A stretch of DNA of 64,000 nt from Atrina japonica (GCA_030159075.1 BROG01000301.1:1-64000), one strand, 5' to 3'; positions 23,432 through 34,816 are shown, numbered from the stretch's first letter. Notes: generated from the sequence alone by a model not told the origin. Numbers and translations are program-made.

Positions 23432-23658
23432 TATAGGTCTACCAAGGTTAAGTGACACATCCGGGTTTGTCAAAATCAAAGCAATATGGTCCATTTTCCA
23501 AAAATATGTTATACAGATAAATCGTATTGCCTTGCATGGATTCCATGCACTAGTGAAGCTCAAATATTCTGTGTCGACAAGTAGCCTGTCATCCCTGTTA
23601 TGATTTAATTTAGACTCGTTGTGTTTCTAAACCTGTGCCAGTTTACCTTGGTAGACAT
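23432..23658. mobile_element. MITE family F, copy 1
   Basis: The inverted termini are TATAGGTCTACCAAGGTTAA and the complement of TTTACCTTGGTAGACATA. Internal blocks CACATCCGGGTTTGTC, TTGCCTTGCATGGA and GTTATGATTTAATTTAGACT also occur at 39.25 and 40.08 kb. Confidence 0.72.
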
Positions 23659-23962
23659 ATCACTATTATACGAATTGGTCAATATGCCAAAAAACAAAAC
23701 AAAAAACAAAGAACAGGAAACATAAGTTAGGATAAAAAGTACATTCGACAAATGTACGATACTAAAATACTACATAGTAATACAATTTAAAATATCACAG
23801 ATTTGCCATTGATATATACTTATTTAGTATCTAATATTGTTCTGTGGCTTCTTCTACTCTCCCATAGTCTGACTATGTTTGACTTCTTGTATAAGAATAT
23901 AAAAATACATGACAAAACAAATAATCATAAATTTACACAAAAGTGAGTCACATGATATTGCA

Positions 23963-24145
23963 TACCTGGTTATTTTCGCCCTTTTACGACATGTTCACCC
24001 GGTTTTAAAATCGCCCTTGCTCACCATAGTATCGTGGATGACATGCATGGCCGTACTTTAACCATTTAGCTTCCATTTCAAATTCTCCCTTTCATATTGA
24101 GGGCGAAAATAGCGAAAATTAAAAGTGAGCGAAAATTCCCAGGTA
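23963..24145. mobile_element. MITE family B, copy 2 (183 bp)
   Basis: The termini TACCTGGTTATTTTCGCC and GCGAAAATTCCCAGGTA are inverted. Length is identical to the 3849-4031 copy, and the two share the internal spacing of the GCGAAAAT blocks. Confidence 0.75.
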
Positions 24146-24570
24146 TATTGCAATGTTAACAAAACTACCAAAACAATTTTAAAGACGACCTATCTCAGAC
24201 TGACGTGCGCAGCATCAGATTTTTTATTTTTATTTATTTTTCCTGAGATTGGGTAAAAATACTGACTGAAGTGACTGAACATAACATCCTAGTTGTAATA
24301 CTACTAGATAACCGACAAATTAATGACTTCGCGATTCTCCTCATAGAGGTTACATAATTTAAACTAGAAAAAACATATAGTGTCTTTCATTATGTAGTTA
24401 TATTGACCACAGTGCGTCTTAATTAGGGACCAGAAAATTTTAAAAATTGTAGTGCAAAATCGTTTTCATTTGATGGGATATTTTACGAAAGAATATCATT
24501 TAAAAATAGTACCTTTCAACTGAAATTTGTACAAAAGTTTTAATTCGTTTTCCGGGTAAAATTCTCAGCG

Positions 24571-24942
24571 TCAAGGAACATTAGCTGCGTTTTTTATTCA
24601 AAGATTTTTTTTTTTTTTTTTTTTTTGCTTCTTAGTTTGATAAGCAATAACTAAAAAAAGATATACACAGGCATAACAATTCTTAAATCCCCTTTAATTT
24701 GTGTAAATTGCTTAAGAAACCAAGTTTGGCACTTGTTCACCTGCTATTGATTAATTGAACCTTACTATTTGTATATGCATTCACACTTGACCTGATCTTG
24801 TTTTCACAAAATATATAGGAGTACGGTATAACATTTTCTGCCTGTGTATACTCGTATTTGTTATTTTACATCAAGTATTAGTAGTAACAGTGGGGAAAAA
24901 TCGGAATAATGTTTTTGTAAATACATCTAATGCCCCTTTAAG
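24571..24942. mobile_element. MITE family A, full copy with an expanded T-run
   Basis: The left end is degenerate (TCAAGGAACATTAGCTGCGT) and the right end is CATCTAATGCCCCTTTAA. A T-run at 24605-24626 has expanded near the left terminus. Otherwise it is collinear with the 22.25 and 29.0 kb copies. Confidence 0.75.
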
Positions 24943-25420
24943 GAATTTATAAGATTGATATATCTTTTCGATAGTTGTATCCATTAACTCCGTTTAACGT
25001 ATAAATATAGATTCTGGGTTTTATGTTGTGTCTCTACACTGTGGTTACGTGTTAAATAAAGAATAACCTCTACATTTTGAAAGATGAATTGATTTCCTTT
25101 TATCAATATATCTTTTTAATATCGAACTTTTTGTGTAGTAATATATTAGCTCAGTACTCATTTCGCCATGAAAGCGGTTTCCCGGTGAAACTTTTAATTT
25201 TAACTTTTTGCTAGTAATTGTTATTAATACATAAAGCATGAAAGTACATAGATATAATATATAATAGTTTATGACACAAAACCTAGCTTCTAATTTAGTA
25301 ACTGCATAGCTTTACCTGACACATGAGAAGGGAAATAACTCTAAAACTTGAATGAAGCGTATATACGGAACTGCATACAGTTATTTGAATTATCTACCTT
25401 GTTATAGTGACAGCCACAGA

Positions 25421-25433
<13 letters not shown>

Positions 25434-25512
<79 letters not shown>
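25434..25512. repeat. (AT)n microsatellite
   Basis: About 39 uninterrupted AT units. Confidence 0.97.
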
Positions 25513-25515
<3 letters not shown>

Positions 25516-26199
25516 TATCACCAATTTTCAGTTATAATATAAAATGTTTTGGATATTTTCACATCTCTATGAGAAACACATAGAACAGGTACTGTTATTG
25601 TTATATATGTCAGTAATTGACAGCTTCATAACCGACTTTCCGCCAAAAAAAGACTTGCTGCTCCTCCTCAGTACGCATGATCGAATTGACTCTTACTTGT
25701 TACTTTGATAAAAATAAGTGAAGAATCGTTCCATTTAAACGATTGAATGATAAAATATCCAATGGTTTTCCTTTTTATTTTTAAGATATCTGAAAGTCAT
25801 ATCAACCCGAATAATTCAGGCACTCTAAACGCGTCAGACCGGAAATTACTTCATGTTGCATTGTGGGATTTGTATGCAGTATTACAGCTGGCGAGGAAAA
25901 TCAGAGGAATTCAAAGCAAATGTAAATAAAGCTGTCCTACTTTTGAAATCATGCGATATACAAACATCAATCCAAATGTAAGCATCGTCAGAATTTTTTT
26001 GATGTAAACAACTTGAAGACAGAGCGAAGACGAAAGGTTTTAATTTTCACCGGATATACCCAAAGGAATACGACGCTGTGATTGGTTCTCTGTGTAAGAG
26101 AACAACTGATGCGATTATATCGTAAAGATAATCCAAGCCCTCGTGGGATGGAGAGAATCGGAAACGGAGTGGGCTTGAATTATTCGTGTAAGTCAGATG
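25513..26199. other. Intergenic stretch downstream of the ankyrin exon
   Basis: No gene is recognised. The 60-codon ORF at 25747-25929 has no known domain. This could include the 3' UTR or further exons of the minus-strand ankyrin gene, but nothing identifies them. Confidence 0.35.
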
Positions 26200-26820
26200 T
26201 CACCGCTTCGTTTTGGTACCTGAGCAACCCGGAAACGGAAGTAAACGAAAATTACCTATTGATGAATCTTGTTTCGTTGTTACATGTTCCGGATCACAAT
26301 AACTTAGGTCTGCGCCTGCGCGACGTAAGTGTTTTACAGCCAATGTATTTTTAGCTTTTGATGCATAATAAATAGGTGTTTTTGATGTATCGTCCAGCTG
26401 ATTAGCATCAGCACCATTAGCTGTTAGTACATCAATAATACTAACGTCACCCCTGTGAGCTGCTAAGTGTAAAGCTGCGCAGCCTCCAGGAATTCCTTCC
26501 GGTTGTCCCATCTTCATATTCACATTGACACCAGCTCTAACAGCAAATTTCATAAGTTTTCGACATCCACGTAACGAGAATGCATGAAACAACGTCCAAC
26601 CTTCTATGTTCGCGGAAAAAATTTCTCTAAGATGATTTCTATCACTTTTTAAAATCCTTTTACAATCTTCTATTACTCTGTCCTCATCGTACTTGAGCTG
26701 CGCTAGCATTGTAACAGCTAATTTCTCTATGTCATTCTTGTTCATGGGCGTCTCCAGCTTTCTGTTTTCCTTGAATGGTATTGAAACTAAACTTAACATT
26801 GATTTTATGGTGTGCGAAAC
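26200..26820 (-). CDS. Ankyrin-repeat protein, partial gene (internal or terminal exon)
   Basis: The 199-codon frame from the ATG at 26799 contains three ankyrin-like repeats: residues 67-96 (GWTLFHAFSLRG), 107-137 (AALHLAAHRGD, then NGADANQ) and 140-167 (TPIYYASKA, then RRAGADLS). An N-terminal helical stretch precedes them. Just upstream, the minus strand has a T-rich tract ending in TTTCTTTCAG with the acceptor AG at 26821-26822. The frame stays open from 26820 in phase 0, so the exon probably begins there and earlier exons lie at higher coordinates. At the other end a possible donor (AATAG/GTAAT, at about 26255) comes before the stop, so the last 18 residues may be intronic. The protein would act as an intracellular protein-binding scaffold. 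I do not recognise the specific family and no partner gene is visible. Confidence 0.65.
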   Translation of the reverse strand, partial: VSHTIKSMLSLVSIPFKENRKLETPMNKNDIEKLAVTMLAQLKYDEDRVIEDCKRILKSDRNHLREIFSANIEGWTLFHAFSLRGCRKLMKFAVRAGVNVNMKMGQPEGIPGGCAALHLAAHRGDVSIIDVLTANGADANQLDDTSKTPIYYASKAKNTLAVKHLRRAGADLSYCDPEHVTTKQDSSIGNFRLLPFPGCSGTKTKR

Positions 26821-26903
26821 CTGAAAGAAAAATAGAGAAAAGAAAAATTACTAAAGAACAATTTTTCCTAAAAATAATAATGACAAAACACAGCTACAAC
26901 AAC

Positions 26904-26938
26904 AATGATGATGATGATGATGATGAAGATGATGATAA
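26904..26938. repeat. (GAT)n microsatellite
   Basis: A short ATG/GAT triplet run with one GAA interruption, in presumed intronic or upstream sequence of the ankyrin gene. Confidence 0.85.
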
Positions 26939-27179
26939 GTCAACCGACAAAAATTGAAAGCTTTATTTTTAAAATAATATAAAAAGGAAATTGTTAGATG
27001 AATAAATAAATTGAAATTTCATAAACAAATATAACTGACAGAAACTCACAATCATCCTTTAGTATTGCCCCTTGCTACTAAAATGTAGCAGGAACTCGAT
27101 ATATATTATAATATTGGTAAGGTTTTTTTTTCAATTTACATGTATGCTGTAATCGGTTAAAATTGCGACTTAATATTAA

Positions 27180-27350
27180 GATATCAGAGACCAAAGTATA
27201 AATCTGCAGGATGTCCAGGACACATATACAAATCTGGACCCGGTTGCACAGTGCATCGTTAAATTTAGGGTCCTGGTGTATAATAGACAAACATTGCCCT
27301 CTGGATATCCAGAGGTGGGATCAGGTGCCATGCAGGAGTAAGTCCATGAT
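27180..27350 (-). repeat. Dispersed repeat family D, partial copy
   Basis: The complement shares with the 7.1 and 56.3 kb copies the blocks GGTGGGATCAGGTGCCATG, ATGTCCAGGAC and AGAGACCAAAGTATAAATCT. The GTCACACCCGC half is missing, and an extra ~60-bp segment lies in the middle. Confidence 0.6.
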
Positions 27351-28410
27351 TCGGTGGAATTTTTTTTTTCATCATATTTTCACTTTTTGAATTACCAATG
27401 GTTGTATCAAAATGTGTATCGCATATTTCCGTATAAACGCTGTACTGAGTGCGTATTATTTACATAAACACACATTACATAGTTTGATACCCATTTCTTG
27501 CAATATGATTTTGCCATGAATACGACGGATCTAGTTCTAAATATCTTATATAAAGTAATTTTACTTCGTGGAAGATAATAAACAGCACAAATGTTCCCCA
27601 TGAAACATTACGATTGACCTTGCGTGTTTGGTAACATAAAGCTGTGATTATAGCTACTTATTGATGTGCGTCTTATTCTCTGGACACTCGTCTACTCTCC
27701 CTCTACGGTACAATATGTCTTTAGACATACACAAAAACTTCACATGCATCTTTTATATAGCCTAAATCAACCAACCATAGCATTCTCTGTTTAGATCTAT
27801 TTATCATAACTACGACGGGATTTACTGATTTCAATATTTATAGTTATATAACAGAACCGCCGGTAACACAGAGAACGAAAACGGAACGGAATGTTATAAA
27901 TATATTATCATCATTTAAATCTTTTTTCAAGTCACGTTAATTATCAAATGCATACTTTTTCAAATATTGTTTTTCTATTCAGCTCTTACGCACTCTGATC
28001 AAAAAACTGTCGGGTATGTATACATTTCTGCATTGGCACTCCTCGACTTAAATAGATCAACAGATTATAACAATGCACCTAAATTACATAGACACGTGTT
28101 TGACCGTGGATATATCGCACTACCTTCGTTCATACAGGTGACTATGTTTAGATTTGTTTTATTGGTAGGTATAGCCGTCATGTAAACCGTGATTTCTGTT
28201 TATATTCGCATATAAATATCAACGCTAGCGTTTTTCTTGCGATTCCATAGGTTGATATGGAATATATGTTTGTGAATATTGGATATGTGTGATATTTAGT
28301 TTTCGGCCGTACACATGATGGTTGCTAAACGCTCGAAAAACAAAACCGAATAACATTGAGTATCCGAACGCAAGAGTCCTTAACAAATATCAAATATAAC
28401 TTGAAATACT
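27351..28410. other. Intergenic or intronic stretch
   Basis: No confident feature. An ORF at 27967-28185 overlaps a T-rich run ending in TATTCAG (acceptor-like) and CAGGTGACT (donor-like), but the encoded residues resemble no domain. Confidence 0.35.
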
Positions 28411-28565
28411 TTTCCCATTGTTATTTTCGCCCTTCATCGACAGAAATTAAACATTTTCACCCCGTGATAAATTCTCCCAAAGTCACCATTGTCTTATGGA
28501 GGACAATAAATGCCCATGCTTCAGTTATTTAGCTTGAAATTTTCGCTTTCATGTAAATTTCATTT
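28411..28565. mobile_element. MITE family B, partial copy
   Basis: TTTCCCATTGTTATTTTCGC begins the copy and GAAATTTTCGCTTTCATG lies near the end. The internal block GTCTTATGGAGGACAATAAA parallels the 23.96 kb copy. The right terminus is truncated against the 46-bp tandem repeat. Confidence 0.6.
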
Positions 28566-28572
28566 AAGTTTG

Positions 28573-28926
28573 TAAGCCGTGTTGAGATCGCCAGACGGGT
28601 CATAGCTCAGTCGGTATATAAGCCGTGTTGAGATCGCAAGACGGGTCATAGTTCAGTCGGTTTGTAAACCGTGTTGAGATCTCCAGATGGGTCATAGTTC
28701 AGTTGATATATAAGCCGTGTTGAGATCGCCAGACGGGTCATAGTTCAGTCGGTTTGTAAACCGTGTTGAGATCTCCAGATGGGTCATAGTTCAGTTGATA
28801 TATAAGCCGTGTTGAGATCGCCAGACGGGTGATAGTTCAGTGGGTATATAAGCCGTGTTGAGATCGCCAGACGGGTCATAGTTCAATCAGCCGTGTTGAG
28901 ACTGTCTGACGGGTCATAGATCAGTC
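28573..28926. repeat. 46-bp tandem repeat (about 7.5 copies) with a tRNA A-box-like motif
   Basis: Units start near 28573, 28619, 28665, 28711, 28757, 28803 and 28849, with a shorter diverged unit after that. Each has AAGCCGTGTTGAGATCGCCA then GACGGGTCATAGTTCAGTCG. The first unit keeps CATAGCTCAGTCGGTATA, which fits the Pol III A-box pattern of tRNAs. No B-box is seen. TAAGCC and TAAACC variants alternate in part of the array. Confidence 0.85.
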
Positions 28927-29013
28927 ATATTTCCACTTTTTGGTAAAACCCCTGATAAATCAACAAGTGGAAACATGACAATGCAATATGAATTTTGGTC
29001 ATCTTCAATTACA

Positions 29014-29299
29014 TTAAAGGGGCAACATGCTGTGTTTTTTTTCAACGGAATCTTAAACTTCCCACATATTTTATGAAATTTTCTTGATAAATCCAGTTTG
29101 GCAGTTATTCTTTTCAAAATAATGATTAATTTGACCTTACTATTTGTATTTGCATACGATACTTGACCTGACCTAATTTTCACAAAATACATGTATAAGG
29201 AATATAAGAATGTTTATGCCAGTGTAGGCTATACCTCGTATTTGTTATAGTAAAAAAGGAATTACTTATATTTTGGTTAACACAGCTAATGCCCCTTCA
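29014..29299. mobile_element. MITE family A, complete copy
   Basis: The ends TTAAAGGGGCAACATGCTG and CAGCTAATGCCCCTTCA are inverted. The interior shares CAGTTTGGCAGTTATTC and CCTTACTATTTGTATTTGCA with the other copies. Confidence 0.78.
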
Positions 29300-29890
29300 T
29301 ATTAACTATCAGTGTAAATGATGGAATTAAGGATCGTCGATGTGTGTTTGATTTCTAAGTTAAGAAATTTCAACAGTATTGAATTGCTGGCACTCCAGTT
29401 GAACAATAAGCGACACCTATAAAAGATAGTTCCCATGGCACTTGTACAGACATAATTTTCACGTTTATACTAGTTAAGCTAGATAACTCCAAATGGGCGA
29501 CACTTATTTCTGAAATATATCGACTGCATTTCGAAATTCGCTTTTATTATTCAATTCTACGTTTGCTTTGAAAGATTCGGAAAAATCCATTTCATCCAAA
29601 ACGACTTCCGGTATTTATCAATCTTTTGTTCAGGAGGTAAATATTTCCACGTTTCCAAGAAATACAGTGAAGTATTGATGGAATAAAGCTTTTAACAGTC
29701 CAATAAATCAATATGGTACTCAAAAGTTTAGTAGAAGGAAGATTTATACAGCTGTCGGAATCCACTCAACACACAGCTCGTGTTTAATAAAAGGTTGAAA
29801 TTTCTCATATAATAATATAGTACAAATCCGTGTAAAAATTACGAACATATCCCAGTTACAAGATGTGCGTATATATATACACCGTGTATA
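29300..29890. other. Intergenic stretch, no feature recognised
   Basis: AT-rich sequence with no ORF or repeat that I can match within the window. Confidence 0.45.
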
Positions 29891-30262
29891 TATCAATAAA
29901 ATTTAATGTCCTCCAAAGGGAAGTACCAGTATGCGAAAAAACAGTAAAACACTCAAAATTCACAAATTTTCGGTCACTTGGCCTTTATCACTGAAACTTT
30001 GTATTGTGCAGACTTAATACTATGTAACTGATATACATATTGTCGTCTTTCACTTGATAATGGACAAGTGGCCGAAAATTTGTAAATTTTGAGTGTTTTA
30101 CTGTTTATATATATATATATATAAATTATATATATATATATCCAATAAAATTCAATGTTCTCCAAAGGAAAGTATCGTTATGCGAAAAAACAATAAAACA
30201 CTCAATATTCACAAATTCTCGGCCCCTTGACCTTTTTCAAGTGAAAGACGACAATATCTATA
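29891..30262. repeat. Cluster of three copies of one repeat, inverted-direct-inverted
   Basis: A unit with TTTACTGT/ACAGTAAAACACTC, CACAAATTTTCGG and ATGTCCTCCAAAGG occurs at 29891-29985, complementarily at 30038-30105, and again in the first orientation at 30141-30262. The middle copy can pair over about 40 bp with the first and about 70 bp with the third, separated by short AT runs. The origin is unknown. Confidence 0.7.
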
Positions 30263-30616
30263 TTAGATTGTTAATGCCTTTAATTTCTATTTTTAGATTA
30301 AAATCCATACAGGTAAAAACCTAAAAGCAGTTGTCTGACATTTAAATCCTACGTTTATATAATAGATAGGCCATTAGGCGTATTTCTCAATTCCAGAGTG
30401 CTATTAAGCGTTCACAGAATTTTATAAAGTTTTCAATTAATTTATTTAACCCTTTCAATCCTACAGACCACAATGGACCGGTATAAACAATAGAAAAGAT
30501 TATACTATCTAGAAACTTAGGGTTGAAAGGGTTAATCAAGAGTATTTTGTGTTAACTGAAAAAAATAGTTTTTTTTTTTTTTTCATGACACTGCCGTAAG
30601 ACGTAAGGGGTGTTAC

Positions 30617-30922
<306 letters not shown>

Positions 30923-30933
30923 AAGTAAAAATC

Positions 30934-31176
30934 CATATAACCTGGCGGGCCGGAGTCTTGTGAACCCATTCTTGACTTGGGCGAGTTTAAATTGTAGGTA
31001 ATATAGCATAATATATTAAAATTACACTGACTAGAGTAATCGTTCCTTCTTGTTATCATACATAAGAGGGTATCCAGTGAGGAATAAAACGTTTTTCCTG
31101 TGCAGCTTGTCATAACCGAAAAGTGAGTAGAATCATATGATAGTCAAAAATGTTACTCCGCCCCGCCAGTTTACGT
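30934..31176. mobile_element. MITE family C, copy 1 (243 bp)
   Basis: The left terminus CATATAACCTGGCGGGCCGG is the inverted match of CCGCCCCGCCAGTTTACGTG at the right. The interior (AAAATTACACTGACTAGAGT, then GTTCCTTCTTG and AACCGAAAAGTGAGTAGA) is shared with 45627-45862. Confidence 0.8.
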
Positions 31177-31372
31177 GAGTCGGACAACACAGACGACAGA
31201 ACTAAAGATCTACTACCACGCTTTGTGAGTTATCTGTGTAAACTACGTAAAGCACCTCAGTTAAATATCGAATTACAGATTTGTTAGACAATTATATTGT
31301 TTTAAGTCATTGTAAATATGTTCTACTCATTAAGTACGCAATTACCAAAATCATATTTCAAGCGAACACAAA

Positions 31373-31733
31373 AGACAGGTACATAGACAAGCAGACAGAC
31401 AAACACGCCGACAGACAGGCAGACAGACAAGCAGACAGATAAGTAGTTAGACAGACAAGCAAACAGACAAAAAAGCAGATAACCAAACAAGCAGACGGAC
31501 GAACAAGTAGACAGACAAACATGCCGACAGACAGGCAGATCGACAAGCAGATAGACAGAAAAACAAACATGCCGACAGTCAGGCAGACCGACAAGCAGAT
31601 AGACAGACAAACAAACATGCCAACAGTCAGGCAGACCGACAAGCAGATCGACAAACAAAGACGCCGATAGACAGGCAGACCGACAAGCTGATCTACAGAC
31701 AAACAAACATGCCGACAGTCAGGCAAACCGAGT
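31373..31733. repeat. 48-bp minisatellite built of GACA-like words
   Basis: The best-preserved unit has AAACATGCCGACAGTCAGGC followed by AGACCGACAAGCAGATAGAC, repeating every 48 bp near 31550-31730. The left part has decayed to GACA/GATA words. Because 48 is a multiple of three, the minus strand shows long Cys/Leu/Ser-rich ORFs, which are artefacts. Confidence 0.85.
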
Positions 31734-31734
31734 T

Positions 31735-32360
31735 GACAGCTACATCGTATAAACGACAGAACTAGTTAACACTATCAGATATCGTTGACTGTTTTCCCAT
31801 CATACAAACGGCAGAACACGTTAACGCCATCGGATATAGTTCACGGTGGCCACTGCGAAAAAACGACAAAATATTTTAACGTTATCGGATACTCTGGCCA
31901 CATCATAAAAAAGCACCAGAAAAAATGACGTTATCGGACATTGTTGACGGTGGCCACATCGTACAGATGGGAGAACAAGTTAATGCCATCGAATATTGTT
32001 GAGGGTGGCCACATCGTACAAACGGGGGAACAAATTAACGCCATTGAATATTGTTGACGGTGGCCACATCTTACAAACGGGGGAACAAGTTAACGCCATT
32101 GAATATTGTTGACGGTGGCCACATCGTACAAAAGGGGGAACAAGTTAACGCCATTGAATATTGATTACTGTTCTCACATCGTAAAAAAAAAAGCAAGAGA
32201 GAGAGAGTTAACACAATCAGACATATTTAATGGACCAATCGGATATTATTGATGGTGATCAGATCGTACATATGACATAATGAGTGAACGCCACCAGGTA
32301 AGGTTGGCTGTGGCCACATCGTACAAACCGCAGAACAAGTTAACGCTACCAGATTTTGAG
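31735..32360. repeat. ~55-bp minisatellite, about 11 copies
   Basis: The unit is GACGGTGGCCACATCGTACA followed by AACGGGGGAACAAGTTAACG and CCATTGAATATTGTT. The four central copies (31940-32165) are nearly identical; copies at both ends are strongly diverged, the usual sign of homogenisation in the middle of an array. It abuts the 48-bp array. Confidence 0.85.
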
Positions 32361-32900
32361 ATTCATGGGCTGTTTTGATTTTCACACTGGTTGGAGGATC
32401 TCGAAAACTAATCAAACTACAGTAATAAAAATCATACACATAAGGACGGTTATTGGCGACATAATCAAGTCAATTGAATCATGTGACCGGTGTCATAGGA
32501 ACTTAATGTTAATGCAGTAAGTTTGCCCGAATTCGGTAACCCGAATGATACCAGTCGTTACATTCCGCCGATCTCCGATTGCTCCATTAACGAGAAACGA
32601 TAGTGGATAGAGGGCGCTGCAATTATCCGAGTTACGAATTCAGTAAAGCTTAGCGACCAACGTCTCCCTAGAAAGACCAGCTACTTTTACTATCCTTAGC
32701 TGTACCCTCCATAAATAATCTATCACTGCCTGTATTATAAAGCTCAGGTCTGAATATGATTCTAACAGTCTTACCACTTGAGAGCCTATTGCTTAGACTC
32801 TCCAAGGATTTAACTTTTTCCAATTAAGAACAGTTCGGTGGTGATCAGTTACTACTGTAACAGTCATGGATATAGGCAGATAATTTTCTAGTCCAATAGC
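32361..32900. other. Intergenic stretch, no feature recognised
   Basis: No ORF or repeat can be matched within the window. Confidence 0.45.
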
Positions 32901-32924
32901 TAGCTTTTTGTGGCTGGTCAGTTG

Positions 32925-33005
32925 GTGTTGATACCCATGTACTGAAGTTAAGCAATGGCGAGCGCGGTCAGCATCTGGATCGATGACAATCTGATGTGAT
33001 GCCCT
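32925..33005 (+). pseudogene. 5S rRNA-like sequence (pseudogene or head of a 5S-derived SINE)
   Basis: ACTGAAGTTAAGCAATGGCG at 32941 followed by AGCGCGGTCAGCATCTGGAT matches the internal control region of animal 5S rRNA (box A, intermediate element and the start of box C). The box C part is altered (GATCGATGACA where GATGGGTGACC is usual), and the 5' 40 bases and 3' end are not recognisable. It is therefore not a functional 5S gene. Confidence 0.75.
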
Positions 33006-33350
33006 TGGTAGCCCCCTCCAGTTGCACTACTCAGATCTTGCTCTATTTTTTTTTTTATTTATTTAGCAGGGGCAATACCAAAAGAGCGAGAACATGCAAA
33101 TTTCTCACTTTTCATAAAACCCCTGGGAAATCAAAAAACGAGAATATGATACTACGATATTGCAGAAAAGTCATAGCTACAATGTACCATTGCTTTTAGC
33201 AAGTAAACTGGCAAATATCCCCATATTATGAGCGAAAGATCCGCAGGGCACGTACCCTACTTTCTAGAGGCAACAAAAGCCGTGACTTATGGTGTGATAT
33301 GCGAACTATTCGGTCACAGAGGCCGTCATAAGAGAGGATATAAGCAACAA

Positions 33351-33517
33351 GATAGATAGATAGATAGATAGAATGAATTTATGATGGACAGATAGACAAA
33401 CAGATAGACAGATGGAACGAATGACGGACAAATAGATAGATATACAGACAGATAAGATAGATGGACGGACGCATGGATAGATAGATATACAGATGGAATG
33501 AATGACATACAAATAGA

Positions 33518-33584
<67 letters not shown>

Positions 33585-33598
33585 GGACAGACAGATAT
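33351..33598. repeat. GATA/GACA-derived microsatellite with a (GA)n core
   Basis: GATA repeats at 33351-33372, mixed GATA/GACA/GGAC words to 33530, then an uninterrupted (AG)n at 33533-33583 and GGACAGACAG. Minus-strand Ser/Ile-rich ORFs across it are artefacts. Confidence 0.92.
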
Positions 33599-34814
33599 AT
33601 ATGTTGTGATATAGTATTTTTAAATCTTGGATGTACGATCAGTTGTGATGTATAGTTCCGCCGTTATGAAACAGTGTTTTGTTGATACCATGGTAACAGT
33701 AGTACTTTACACAGCGAGGAATTAAATCTGTATTTTTCTAAACCCTCTCCAAGGAACCCTAAACAGGGTTGTAAAAAATAACGGCAAAGACTGAATTACT
33801 TAAATATTAATAACCACATATCTCGAAACAACATAATAGGCCCTATTGAAAATATAACATTGATATTGTTAAGAGTTTATCGCCAAAATCGTGGCTTTGT
33901 TTTCTTTGCTTAGTTATCTAATGACATGTATTGCTACCCAGGGGGCAGTTATGTACTGTTACACGTTGAATGCAGTTACCTGCGAACCAATTCAATCTTG
34001 ATAAGAAATTCTTATCTTTTGTTGTTGTTGTTTGTTTTTTGTTTTGTTTTTTTTTTTCCTTTTTTTCTCCCCAGATTGAAATATAAAAGGATTTTGATTT
34101 AAAGATATAATATATATATATATAATGCAAAACACTGAGGTATCTTATATAACGTAAGAATACAGCATATATATATATATACAAAAGTTACATTTGTAAC
34201 TTTTGTCGGGTAAAATACAAAAAACTGGAAGGCTTACCTTCATAGTATTCTCCAGTTATTGAAATCCATTATAATCCATTTCAACCGTGTTCTTATTTCG
34301 AACTTAAAGGCATTCTGAAAATATATTAAAGAACGTACATGTAGACCAAACATAACTGTGTGTACATTTAAATTGACTCGGTTGGCATTAATAACACAGT
34401 AGTGTTTCGACAAGTTAAAACACGTGGTTCTACTATTCGATCCTTTATTCAGTTTATTTACATTGTATGAGTCGTATTGATCGGATCAGTATTTCTCAAT
34501 CGGCCATACAGCGTAAAATTTTAAATAGATTTACATAGTGCACACACATGGCCACTGCGTGAAACTATCATTTAATATTGGCCAGTTGTACGGATCGGGT
34601 ACGTGATACCAGATCTCATGTAATCTGTTTAGTCTAGTTACCACAGCGCGATGTGCATGGACTACTTTATTTCGTTCTATTTAATTTTATTATACAACTA
34701 CTTATATCCGGGGCGAACCACTTTAATCATGGAGTGAATGTCCGCTTTTTTCTTTTTGTCTGTGTGTTGAAATACAAATAAATGGAGCTTCACATCAGTG
34801 ACCGCAATATTATA

Positions 34815-34816
<2 letters not shown>
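33599..34816. other. Intergenic stretch
   Basis: Two short AT runs (about 34109-34124 and 34167-34182) and a T-rich run at 34030-34075. No gene recognised. Confidence 0.45.

Noticed and set aside
27967..28185. Isolated exon with acceptor- and donor-like sites
   Set aside because: The sites are of average quality and the encoded residues match no domain; such pairs occur by chance in AT-rich DNA.
30038..30105. Hammerhead ribozyme
   Set aside because: TTGATAATGG and CCGAAAA vaguely recall the CUGAUGA...GAAA core, but the conserved bases are not all present and no stems I/III could be drawn.
31323..31726. Long minus-strand Cys/Leu/Ser-rich ORFs as a gene
   Set aside because: They arise because the 48-bp GACA-type minisatellite is a multiple of three; there is no start context, domain or splice site.
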